Assembly: GCA_964534745.1 (NCBI GenBank)
Contig: CAZHQW010000010.1
Location: 1-64,000, forward strand
DNA length: 64,000 nucleotides
Origin: G020354785 sp964534745
GTDB lineage: Bacteria > Bacteroidota > Bacteroidia > Bacteroidales > UBA10428
Direction of reading: 5' to 3'
The notes beneath the pieces were generated by a model. It worked only from the letters and a program-made list of their open reading frames with translations. It was not told the DNA's origin and searched no databases. How positions within the stretch are numbered: the stretch's first letter is position 1; each line of letters begins with the position of its first letter. Positions 17,514 to 25,651 of the stretch are shown one piece after another. The translations under genes and the position numbers were made by a program.

Positions 17514-18101
17514 TTGAATACCCATAATCGCTCTGATTATGAGCTCGTTAAACAGTTCATGAATGGAGATAATTCCTGCATTGAACTACTAATCAATAAA
17601 TATAGATCAAAAGTATATACTTATATATTATTGATTGTTAAAAACCAGCATCTGGCTGAAGACCTCTTTCAGGATACTTTCATCAAAGTGATAAAATCTC
17701 TGTTAGACGGAAAATATAAAGAAAATGGGAAATTTCTCTCCTGGGTTATACGGATTGCGCATAATCTTATTATCGACCATTACAGAAAAACAAAGCAATT
17801 AACCACTATATCAAAAGAAGATTACCAGGTCGATATTTTCAACTCAAGAAAATACTCAGGTATAAACATTGAAGAACATATAATCAGTACCCAGATAACA
17901 AAAGATATAAGGAACCTTATTGATGAGCTGCCCAGTGATCAAAAGGAAGTAATTCTTTTAAGGCACTATTGCGGATTAAGTTTCAAGGAAATTGCCGAGC
18001 ACACCAACGTCAGTATTAATACAGCACTTGGTAGAATGAGATATGCGCTTATTAACCTCAGAAAGCTCGTACGTGAAAAAAAACTGAGTTTAACTTTTTA
18101 G
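17514..18101 (+). CDS. ECF-type RNA polymerase sigma factor
   Basis: This 195-residue sigma factor has region 2 (ELVKQFMNGDNSCIELLINK, then EDLFQDTFIKVIKSL). Region 4 (LPSDQKEVILLRHYCGLSFKEIA then VSINTALGRMRYALINLRK) carries the -35-binding helix-turn-helix. The start is TTG at 17514. A strong AAGGAGG at 17502-17508 sits five bases upstream, and the first residues (NRSDYELV) match family N-termini. A canonical Shine-Dalgarno is unusual in this phylum. The downstream partner is a 78-residue soluble protein rather than a membrane anti-sigma factor. Confidence 0.95.
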   Translation: MNTHNRSDYELVKQFMNGDNSCIELLINKYRSKVYTYILLIVKNQHLAEDLFQDTFIKVIKSLLDGKYKENGKFLSWVIRIAHNLIIDHYRKTKQLTTISKEDYQVDIFNSRKYSGINIEEHIISTQITKDIRNLIDELPSDQKEVILLRHYCGLSFKEIAEHTNVSINTALGRMRYALINLRKLVREKKLSLTF

Positions 18102-18187
18102 TAAAAAAATATTTGTCTGCTGACAATATATTTTTAATTCAGGCGTTAACACCTAAATAACAGACTAATGTTTAATATTAATAAAAT

Positions 18188-18424
18188 ATGCCTATGGATA
18201 GAACTTCTACCTTTTGTGATCTTATTAAAAATCTTTCAAATAAAAATTTCTCTGAAATACACACCTTAGAATCATTATTTGACGATGAAAATGAAGATCT
18301 TGACAATTTGCTCGAATGCCTTGACAGTTTAAAAACTGACGTCAGGGAAGAGGTAGTTCAGAGAATAATGAATTTTGTAAGGGAATACAGGGAAAAAATA
18401 TTGGAAAGAGAGAATGTTAAATAG
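18188..18424 (+). CDS. Small acidic protein downstream of the ECF sigma factor
   Basis: This 78-residue protein is soluble and helical with no membrane segment or signal. Its middle is acidic (FDDENEDLDNLLECLDSL), and its C-terminus is an amphipathic helix (VREEVVQRIMNFVREYREK). The family is not recognised. It starts 86 bases after the sigma factor and ends ahead of a strong terminator, so it belongs to the same unit. It could be a cytoplasmic anti-sigma or an accessory protein (inference). A second in-frame ATG at 18194 is possible. Confidence 0.7.
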   Translation: MPMDRTSTFCDLIKNLSNKNFSEIHTLESLFDDENEDLDNLLECLDSLKTDVREEVVQRIMNFVREYREKILERENVK

Positions 18425-18451
18425 TCTTGCGCATAAGCGAGGAACCGTATT

Positions 18452-18485
18452 AAAACCGGCAGGCAAATACCTGCCGGTTTTAATT
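18452..18485 (+). terminator. Intrinsic terminator after the sigma factor unit
   Basis: The perfect 12-base stem AAAACCGGCAGG / CCTGCCGGTTTT flanks a CAAATA loop and continues into a T-rich tract. It lies 28 bases after the stop at 18424. Confidence 0.93.
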
Positions 18486-18541
18486 TTTAATTTTAGCTAA
18501 TTTTAAGTTAATTTGGCAGTTCATATAAAAAAGGAATTATA

Positions 18542-19204
18542 ATGAGCATTCCTGAAAATCTGAATAATATTCTCAAAGAACTCCCGGAAAATACAAAGCT
18601 TGTCGCCATTACAAAAAACAGATCCGAAGATAAAATAATGGAAGCATATAACGCCGGGCACAGGGTATTTGGTGAAAACAGGGTACAGGAGCTTATAAGA
18701 AAATATGAAAATCTGCCAAAAGATATTGAATGGCATATGGTTGGCCACTTACAGACAAATAAAGCAAAATATATTGCTCCTTTTGTCAGCTTAATACACT
18801 CTGTTGACAGTAAAAAACTTCTTGATGTCCTTAATAAGGAAGCATTAAGGAACAACCGGACCATAGCTTGCCTTTTGCAGCTGAGGATAGCAAAAGAAGA
18901 AACGAAATTCGGACTGACATTTAAAGAAATTACCGATATAATAGGGACCGGGGATTTTAAAGATTTTAGGAATGTCAGCGTTAACGGACTGATGGGCATG
19001 GCAACGTTCACCGATGATAAGGACCTGGTCAGTTCTGAATTTCGTTACCTTGCAAAATGCTTTGAGGACCTTAAAAGCTCTTTTTTCAAGTCATCAGAAC
19101 ATTTTAAGGAGTTGTCAATGGGCATGTCGGACGATTATCAGCTTGCCCTTGAACAAGGTGCAACAATTGTCAGGATAGGAAGCCGGTTATTTGGTATGAA
19201 ATAA
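18542..19204 (+). CDS. yggS: YggS-family pyridoxal-phosphate homeostasis protein
   Basis: This is a PLP-binding, non-catalytic protein (PLPBP/YggS) that buffers vitamin B6 and affects amino-acid metabolism. The 220-residue TIM-barrel protein has the PLP lysine region LVAITKNRS (Lys about 25), FGENRVQEL, WHMVGHLQTNKAK, LMGMATF and a C-terminal LSMGMSDDYQLAL...IVRIGSRLFG. All are family hallmarks, and the length is standard. Its last 35 bases are shared with the 3' end of the convergent HEAT-like gene. Confidence 0.95.
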   Translation: MSIPENLNNILKELPENTKLVAITKNRSEDKIMEAYNAGHRVFGENRVQELIRKYENLPKDIEWHMVGHLQTNKAKYIAPFVSLIHSVDSKKLLDVLNKEALRNNRTIACLLQLRIAKEETKFGLTFKEITDIIGTGDFKDFRNVSVNGLMGMATFTDDKDLVSSEFRYLAKCFEDLKSSFFKSSEHFKELSMGMSDDYQLALEQGATIVRIGSRLFGMK

Positions 19205-19703
19205 TCTTTATCAATTCTTCATACAGAGGTCTTTTCAGAAGGGTTATTGATCCTTCGGCCGTCTTTAATATATCCATACATTCCTGCTGAATTTCAATGC
19301 TCATATTGGATATTGAACTCTCAACAACTGTAAATGCTTCAATCGCTGTCTGGTAATCTTCTTTAATAAAAACCCTGATAAAGACCGGCAGATAATTGCT
19401 GAAATCCAGTCTTGACTGCCAGAATATTGCTATTACATCTGATGTGTCTTCACCGAATTTCCTTGTAAGTATAGCATCGACAAGCAGCGGAGCAGCATTT
19501 TGTTCTTTTATGTCACAGATTAAACGGACTATATCTTTTTTTATAATATCTGATGTATTCTCGTTTATAAGATCAAATAAGTGCGGAATTATGCTTATTG
19601 TGCCATTTTCCCTAATCTCCCTTAAAGCTTCAAATATAAGGTTGCTATTACCGGAATTCAGCTTGGCTGCAAGTTCCTTATTTTTTTTGTTTTCCTCACT
19701 CAT
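19170..19703 (-). CDS. HEAT-like repeat protein
   Basis: This 177-residue, all-helical cytoplasmic protein has HEAT-like units (NLIFEALREIRENGTISIIP, IIKKDIVRLICDIKEQNAAPL). No signal or membrane segment was seen. The start at 19703 was chosen because ATGAGTGA overlaps the tilS stop by eight bases, giving coupled translation; an ATG at 19718 would lie deeper in tilS. It is the last gene of a pabB-tilS-HEAT operon. HEAT proteins are scaffolds, and the partner is unknown. The 3' end overlaps yggS by 35 bases. Confidence 0.8.
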   Translation of the reverse strand: MSEENKKNKELAAKLNSGNSNLIFEALREIRENGTISIIPHLFDLINENTSDIIKKDIVRLICDIKEQNAAPLLVDAILTRKFGEDTSDVIAIFWQSRLDFSNYLPVFIRVFIKEDYQTAIEAFTVVESSISNMSIEIQQECMDILKTAEGSITLLKRPLYEELIKIISYQITGFLS

Positions 19704-21030
19704 CTTCTTTATATTCAATGACCAGGATTTCTTTTGTATTTTTATCTACCTTGTATCTTTCATCAATCCTGTAATTTACTATCCATACTATATCTTCACC
19801 CGATGTTATTATCCATACAGCTTCTTTTTCAGGAATTGACAGTTTATAGTCAATGAAGAAATTGCTTAATTTCTTATGATTGGTCATCCCTAAAGGAATA
19901 AACCTGTCACCCTGCCTCCACTTCCTTAGTTCAAGCGGATACTTGATCTTGTTGTAATCAAGTACTGCATACTTAGTCTCTTTTGGTATATTGTATTTTT
20001 CAGGGCGGCTGAACTTACTGAAGCTCAGTGAAACAGGCTCTGCAATCTCGGCGACATCCGCTTTAATCTTCACGGATGAATGATCTCTTTTTTCAATATC
20101 TGTTACAATCAGAAATGAACGGTCTTTTATAATCCTGTGTGTTTTTGAATAGAACTTTTTCCCTGGGGTATCGGCAAGATTGGATATAATGTTCCTGACA
20201 GTCTTGTAATTGAATCCATAGTCTTTTATAATCTCAAAAAGCACAGTATTAACCGGTTTCAATGCTTTCAATTTGTCAATGTCGATTAAAATCCTGTTTG
20301 ATGACTGTTCAATTATTATGTCGGATTTTATGGCATTAATTGCATTGTCCAGTATTGTCTCAGCATCTCTCAGTCTTTCTATAGTCTCGATAATAGTCTT
20401 GTTAAAATCAGGGGTTATCTTGTTAAACCTGGGAATAATATTATGTCTTATCTTATTTCTTACATACAGAGTATCCAAATTTGAAGAATCTTCACGGAAA
20501 TCCAGGTTTCTTTTCTCTGCATAGGCCAGAATTTCTTTTCTCGATGCAAAGAGTATGGGCCTGATAATGTCACCAAAGACAGGCTTTATACCTGTGAGTC
20601 CCCTTATTCCCGTACCCCTGTTAAGATTTATAAAAAAAGTCTCCACGACATCATCGAGGTTATGTCCTATTGCTATAAAATTGTATCCATATTTTGATCT
20701 TATTTCTTCAAACCACATGTAACGCAGCTCCCTTGCAGCCATTTGCACAGACATACTGTTTTTACGTGCATATTCCTTGGTATCAAATCTTGTGGTATAA
20801 AAGGGTATCTTTTTGCTCCTTGCCAGCTGCTCAACAAATTTCTGATCCTCTTCAGATTCTTCTGCGCGGATCTGGAAATTACAGTGAGCAATGCCTGTCC
20901 TGTATTTTTTCAGGATAAAGAGATCCGTCATAACAATCGAATCTGCTCCTCCACTCACTCCAAGCAATATTTTATCATTTGGTGAGCAGAGGTTATTGTC
21001 TCTTATATATTTTTCAAACCTGTCAAGCAT
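19696..21030 (-). CDS. tilS: tRNA(Ile)-lysidine synthase
   Basis: TilS modifies C34 of the tRNA-Ile CAU anticodon to lysidine, changing decoding from AUG to AUA. The 444-residue protein has the PP-loop SGGADS (26-31) and the GHNLDDVVETFFINLNRGTG helix. The central linker has EDSSNLDTLYVRNKIRH, and the C-terminal domain has LELRKWRQGDRFIPLGM. Length is standard for Bacteroidota TilS. The ATG overlaps the pabB stop by eight bases, and the stop overlaps the HEAT-like gene by eight bases. Confidence 0.97.
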   Translation of the reverse strand: MLDRFEKYIRDNNLCSPNDKILLGVSGGADSIVMTDLFILKKYRTGIAHCNFQIRAEESEEDQKFVEQLARSKKIPFYTTRFDTKEYARKNSMSVQMAARELRYMWFEEIRSKYGYNFIAIGHNLDDVVETFFINLNRGTGIRGLTGIKPVFGDIIRPILFASRKEILAYAEKRNLDFREDSSNLDTLYVRNKIRHNIIPRFNKITPDFNKTIIETIERLRDAETILDNAINAIKSDIIIEQSSNRILIDIDKLKALKPVNTVLFEIIKDYGFNYKTVRNIISNLADTPGKKFYSKTHRIIKDRSFLIVTDIEKRDHSSVKIKADVAEIAEPVSLSFSKFSRPEKYNIPKETKYAVLDYNKIKYPLELRKWRQGDRFIPLGMTNHKKLSNFFIDYKLSIPEKEAVWIITSGEDIVWIVNYRIDERYKVDKNTKEILVIEYKEDE

Positions 21031-22363
21031 TTATTATTTCCTTTATTGTGAGATTAAATACCTGATTAATAGCCTTAGCCTTAACAAGACATTCTTCATA
21101 CTCCCTTTCAGGCACTGATTGCGCAGTAATGGCACTTCCAACCATATAGGACAAATAGCGTCTTGTATCATTGTACAGGATGCTTCTTATTACCACATTA
21201 AAATCAAAATCATTTTCAGGAGAAAAATATCCGACAGACCCTGAGTAAAGCCCTCTCCTTGTTATTTCGTATTTTTCTATCAGTTCCATAGCTTTAACCT
21301 TGGGAGCCCCGGTCATAGACCCCATAGGAAAGGCAAACTTAATAGCATCAACCAGGTCATCTTCGCTTCTCAATATGGCACTTATGGTAGAAACCATCTG
21401 ATGAACATGCCTGAATGAATATATTCCGCATATCTCCTCCAGCTGTATACTTTTCATTGCCGCTGTCCTTGAAAGATCATTTCTGACAAGATCGACTATC
21501 ATGATATTTTCCGCAATCTCTTTAGGGTCATTCCTTAATTTGCTTTTCAGGCTTTCATCTGCTGCAGGGTAATCACTTCTTTTTATAGTTCCTTTCATGG
21601 GCTGGGAAATAATTTTATTTCCGGTTTTCTTTAGAAATCTTTCCGGACTTGCAGAAATAAGATATTTGTCATGCAGTTTATAAAAGCACGAAAAGGGAGC
21701 CGGGGAAATTCTTTTAAGCGAATTATAGACTGATAATGGATTAATACTCCGGTTATCACAATAGTATTCATGACAATAATTCATTTCATAGATATCACCC
21801 CTGTATATATGAGTCTTTATATTGTTTATGGCCTCAATATATTCCTTTTTTGACATTCTTGCAGTAATATTTAAACTGAAGTCTTCATTGCAGCCGTTAA
21901 CCTTTATACTATCAATATGATTAAACAATATGTCTATTTCATCCGTGGAGTGCTGGCCTTCAAAGTAATGAATTTCAAGTGTCTTTCCGTTTATTGTAAA
22001 AACCAGGCATGGCTGAAAAAAATGTATTACAGGGAATCCTGTTCCATCGTAATTTGCCGAGGACAGGTTCTCTATCTCATTCTTCAAATCATAGCCCAGG
22101 TATCCAAATAGCCAGTCTTCCTTTCTGCGGACGAAGTTCTTCAATTCAAAGAATGCATTAAGCTCATCCGGCTCAAGCATCTCAACGCAGCCTGCCCCTG
22201 CTATTGCATCATAGGTATGATACAAATACTCCGATTTACATGAATCATAGTAATTATTACTGTCCATGTAGCAGAATACAGGATAATTATTGCACCACTG
22301 TAATAATTTCAACCTGAAGCTTTCTGTTTCAGTCAGTTTATATATAGCTTTGGCTCGTTGCAT
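21023..22363 (-). CDS. pabB: Aminodeoxychorismate synthase component I (chorismate-binding)
   Basis: This 446-residue chorismate-utilising enzyme aminates chorismate to aminodeoxychorismate for folate synthesis. C-terminal motifs are SPERFL, QPMKGTIKRS, DLVRNDLSRTA, GSMTGAPKVKAMELI and YSGSVGYFSPENDFDFNVVIR. The lysine in the PxKGT motif (PMKGT) is the PabB form, whereas anthranilate synthase has alanine there, so PabB is favoured over TrpE. No pabA or pabC is adjacent. It heads an operon with tilS and the HEAT-like gene, all overlapping by eight bases. Confidence 0.92.
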   Translation of the reverse strand: MQRAKAIYKLTETESFRLKLLQWCNNYPVFCYMDSNNYYDSCKSEYLYHTYDAIAGAGCVEMLEPDELNAFFELKNFVRRKEDWLFGYLGYDLKNEIENLSSANYDGTGFPVIHFFQPCLVFTINGKTLEIHYFEGQHSTDEIDILFNHIDSIKVNGCNEDFSLNITARMSKKEYIEAINNIKTHIYRGDIYEMNYCHEYYCDNRSINPLSVYNSLKRISPAPFSCFYKLHDKYLISASPERFLKKTGNKIISQPMKGTIKRSDYPAADESLKSKLRNDPKEIAENIMIVDLVRNDLSRTAAMKSIQLEEICGIYSFRHVHQMVSTISAILRSEDDLVDAIKFAFPMGSMTGAPKVKAMELIEKYEITRRGLYSGSVGYFSPENDFDFNVVIRSILYNDTRRYLSYMVGSAITAQSVPEREYEECLVKAKAINQVFNLTIKEIINA

Positions 22364-22426
22364 TATGCAAAAATATAAAAAGCGTAGCAGAAGGAATGCT
22401 TTTTATTAATATTACTTTGCCGGGTA

Positions 22427-24298
22427 TCAGAATTCAATAATCTTTGGCTCGGATATATAAAAATAGTCAGGCCTCAGCTTTGGTTCACCTGAAAGGTTAA
22501 TATACTCCCTTTTGGCACCGGACGGGGAAGCAGGATAATAGGAAAGCTTAATCTGAAAAGTATTAAATACGAGCCTTTCATTTCTGAGCCTTACACCAAC
22601 GCCGATTCCTGAATAAAGATTGTTCGATAATATCATTTTGTTGTCCGGACCGATAAGACCGAGATCCACGGAGCCAAAGAAGACAAATCTGAATCCGTAA
22701 AGATAATACGGAGTGAAGGCGTTCATCTCCATATTTACCGTAAGTTTCTGGGTTCCCTTCAATAAATCGCTCCTTAGACCAGGTATACCATTTTTATTTT
22801 CAATGTTTATGAATTCATCATCAAATCTTCTTATTCCAATTTTATAATTGATATTTGTAAAAAACCTGTACTTAAATCTGCCTGTGCTTATTATGTGAGT
22901 AAAATACTTGCTGGTAATGCCCAGCACGCCCTGCTCAAAAGCATTACTGAAATAAAACCCGCCGATTTCAATTCTGTTATAGAGATATCCCAGCTTCCAT
23001 AGGTAGGTACCGTGAGATATCCGGGAGCCAAGGTACGGACGGTTGTGGAAGTCACCAAATTCCATCCCGGCAATTACCTGAAGCAGGAATCCGAATGGAA
23101 TATCTTCTGTCCGCCCGAAGCTATAAATCAGGTTGCTTCTGAAGTAACCCTGCCTGGCAAGGGCAGCGGTCCCAAGGACTATTATCTTGTCGTGAAATTC
23201 ATACAGGCTGCTTTCAGTTGTTGCCGGTTTTGTTGAGTAGGTCTTCCTGAGTATCTTTCCTGCCAGCATTATATTAGTCCTGCTGTTAGTCAGAAGATTC
23301 CTGGTATTGGGGATCAGAAATGCGCGGCCAAGCCATAAATCATACAAATTATATTGTACCGGCTGATCTTCCATAATAGTATCCAGGAGTTCTATGCTTG
23401 TCCTTGTGTCCTTGTATTCAACAATAACTCCCCCTGCATATTTGATATTGGGAGTAAAAAATTTCCTCTGAAGGCTAATTCTGTATGATTCGGTCACATC
23501 CTTCTTCATATACCTGAAATCAGCTGCTATAAAACTGCCTGAAATATTGCTGATTTTATATATTCCTTCATAGCCAAATAAAGGCTTCCCGTCGAAATTC
23601 CAGAATATATTATGCTGGTTCTCATGTCCGAATCCGAAAATACTTTTATTCCAAATTCCGAATTCACCTGAATTTACATCGCTTATACTGACCCCGAATC
23701 CGATTGGCCAGACATCTTTAACCACAAAAATGACATCCACGGTGTCGGCATTTGGGGTGTCGGGATACACAAGGATTCTCACATCTTGAATATATGGCAG
23801 CTCCCTGATAATCCTTTCGTTGTCCGCAAGAACAAGGGCATCCAGAGGTTCACCCGTTTTAATCAGCAGGTTGTTCATCAATATTCTTATGTTTGTATTA
23901 AAATGTAAATCGTTACCAAGCCGTTCCAGCCAGTTAGTGGCTGTACCCAGAGTATCTGTTACTGACTGCCCGAAGACATTAACCTGCTTAAACCTTATTG
24001 ATTTTATTATACTGTTATTATACAGCAGAAAAGAAGATTCGGAAAGCTGTTTATCCTTATAACCCTTTTTATAGTGTGAATTGATAACCAGATTCTGGAG
24101 TTCCTTCATAAGGGGCTTTCTCGATTGCTTTGATGTATCTTCATGAAAATACACCGACCCGCTACGGAATTCGTTCTCTGTAAAAGGACCGGAACTGAAT
24201 GAGTCTGCTTTCTGACCACTTGTCCCTATAAAGAAAGCAACCAGAATCAGAGTGTTTAAACTCCTGAAAATGATATTTATATTATGAAGTATCTTAAT
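22427..24298 (-). CDS. Omp85-like outer-membrane beta-barrel protein with POTRA-like domain; probable ATT start
   Basis: The reading frame stays open to a TAA just upstream of 24298 and contains no ATG. Starting at a GTG at 24154 gives 575 residues without a signal peptide. Starting at the ATT at 24298 adds 48 residues that form a good signal: Lys-Ile-Leu start, a hydrophobic stretch TLILVAFFIG and a TSGQ cleavage region. That gives 623 residues. A POTRA-like domain follows (GEPLDALVLADNERIIRELPY), then a beta-barrel of alternating strands to a C-terminal aromatic residue (IIEF). It is 13 bases downstream of the response regulator gene. The role is unknown; family analogy suggests assembly or translocation at the outer membrane. 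Confidence 0.8.
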   Translation of the reverse strand: MKILHNINIIFRSLNTLILVAFFIGTSGQKADSFSSGPFTENEFRSGSVYFHEDTSKQSRKPLMKELQNLVINSHYKKGYKDKQLSESSFLLYNNSIIKSIRFKQVNVFGQSVTDTLGTATNWLERLGNDLHFNTNIRILMNNLLIKTGEPLDALVLADNERIIRELPYIQDVRILVYPDTPNADTVDVIFVVKDVWPIGFGVSISDVNSGEFGIWNKSIFGFGHENQHNIFWNFDGKPLFGYEGIYKISNISGSFIAADFRYMKKDVTESYRISLQRKFFTPNIKYAGGVIVEYKDTRTSIELLDTIMEDQPVQYNLYDLWLGRAFLIPNTRNLLTNSRTNIMLAGKILRKTYSTKPATTESSLYEFHDKIIVLGTAALARQGYFRSNLIYSFGRTEDIPFGFLLQVIAGMEFGDFHNRPYLGSRISHGTYLWKLGYLYNRIEIGGFYFSNAFEQGVLGITSKYFTHIISTGRFKYRFFTNINYKIGIRRFDDEFINIENKNGIPGLRSDLLKGTQKLTVNMEMNAFTPYYLYGFRFVFFGSVDLGLIGPDNKMILSNNLYSGIGVGVRLRNERLVFNTFQIKLSYYPASPSGAKREYINLSGEPKLRPDYFYISEPKIIEF

Positions 24299-24311
24299 AT
24301 TTTAAATAGAT

Positions 24312-25457
24312 TTACACCCTTATACCCATTAATATGATATCTTTCAGCTTTTTGTCTGCCGAAGCCGCCTTATCAGCCAGTGCTTTAAAAAACATCTCCT
24401 GTTCTTTCATGTCCTTTTTCTTTTGCTCTGCAAGCATTTCAACCAGGTCCTTGCCCGCAGCCTTCCTGTAATCTTCTTTAAAATACTCAAGCAAATTATT
24501 TGAGAAAAAATAAAAGCTGTCATTCTTAGACAGGCTGACTTCTATATTCTGATAACCTGCCTGATTCCCTGCTTCACCGAATAAATTGTCAGGTTCAATT
24601 ATTCTTGATCCTTTATCTGAAATTACAAATAAGGGTATATTGGAACCGGCGTATTGCAACCTGAGATTCTCTCTGTTAAGAATACATAATGCAATTTTCA
24701 AATCATCTACAGCATGAGATGTGTTGGTTCTCATATCATCAAGTATTCTTCCTGAGTTAAGGGTATCACTTTCCAATACTGTCTTATTAATATAAGTAAT
24801 ACCCAGTATATTTAACAATATGTCAGAAATGTCCTGTGATTTCATGCTGCAGAGCAGCAATATGATATTATTGTTCTTCTCGTATACCGAGTAAGTATTA
24901 CTGCCTGGAGTTTCGGGAGCGCGCAATATAACGAAATGTTCAGGCAAGATCCTGCTCACATAATCAGCCGGCGGTATTAATGATTTCCGGATAAGCTTAG
25001 CATAATGCAGTTCTTCGGATTTGTCAGCTCTTTTTCCGGATGTTTCCGGCTTCAGCTGTTTCCCTAGTATCCTTTTATACCTGTCAAGTTGGGTTATGTT
25101 CTTGACTTTGGTCAGTACTTCAACCCTGTCAAAGGGTTTTGATATGTAATCGTCAGCACCCGAATCAAGTCCCTTGATCATAGAATCCCTGTCATCCAGT
25201 GCAGTAATCAGAATTATAGGAACATTTCCCAGTATCTCATTCTTTCTAAGTTTCCTGCAAACCTGGAATCCGTCCATTTCCGGCATCATCACATCCATTA
25301 AAATAAGGTCCGGTCTTATTTTCAGGGCCTTGCTAAGTGCCTCTGCTCCGCTTTCCGCATAATAAATATCAAAATTCTCAGGATAAAGAATTGCCTCAAG
25401 CAGCTGCCTGCCAACAGGCTCATCATCAACAACCAATATTTTGCTGGAACGGCTCAT
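24312..25457 (-). CDS. Response regulator with degenerate SpoIIE/PP2C-like output domain
   Basis: Residues 1-125 form a canonical receiver domain: Asp11, Asp12, phospho-acceptor Asp55, Thr85 and Lys107 (KILVVDDEP, LILMDVMMPEMDGF, ITALDD, ISKPFD). Residues about 145-381 align with the SpoIIE/PP2C-type phosphatase domain usual in such regulators (KLIRKSLIPP, LKIALCILN, LQYAGSNIPLFVI, DIILMGIRV). The metal-binding acidic residues are gone. The SGDFY site reads GSNTY (185-189), DxTGHG reads CSMKSQ (203-208), and SDG reads SNN (319-321). It is likely a signalling scaffold rather than a phosphatase. It is divergent from the ABCG exporter. No histidine kinase is nearby. Confidence 0.9.
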   Translation of the reverse strand: MSRSSKILVVDDEPVGRQLLEAILYPENFDIYYAESGAEALSKALKIRPDLILMDVMMPEMDGFQVCRKLRKNEILGNVPIILITALDDRDSMIKGLDSGADDYISKPFDRVEVLTKVKNITQLDRYKRILGKQLKPETSGKRADKSEELHYAKLIRKSLIPPADYVSRILPEHFVILRAPETPGSNTYSVYEKNNNIILLLCSMKSQDISDILLNILGITYINKTVLESDTLNSGRILDDMRTNTSHAVDDLKIALCILNRENLRLQYAGSNIPLFVISDKGSRIIEPDNLFGEAGNQAGYQNIEVSLSKNDSFYFFSNNLLEYFKEDYRKAAGKDLVEMLAEQKKKDMKEQEMFFKALADKAASADKKLKDIILMGIRV

Positions 25458-25603
25458 CAGGTTTATTTAAAAAGTCCAGAGATTTATTATCAACAATCTA
25501 TTAGTAAAAATAAAATAATTTTTTTTAATTGGACATATGGTTACCGAATAAACACCGAAATGTAATCTGCCATGTTTATGTTAAGAAATTAAAAATAATA
25601 TGC

Positions 25604-25634
25604 TTGTAATAAATACAGATATATAATACATTTG
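25604..25634 (+). promoter_or_regulatory. Bacteroidota-type promoter for the ABCG operon
   Basis: TTG at 25604-25606 and TACATTTG at 25627-25634 match the -33 and -7 elements with 20 bases between them. The start codon at 25652 is 17 bases downstream. Confidence 0.45.
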
Positions 25635-25651
25635 ATTAGTGTGTTAACAGT

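Noticed and set aside
24154..24156. GTG as start of the outer-membrane protein
   Set aside because: The product would lack any signal peptide although it has a beta-barrel, and the frame continues upstream through a convincing signal sequence to 24298.
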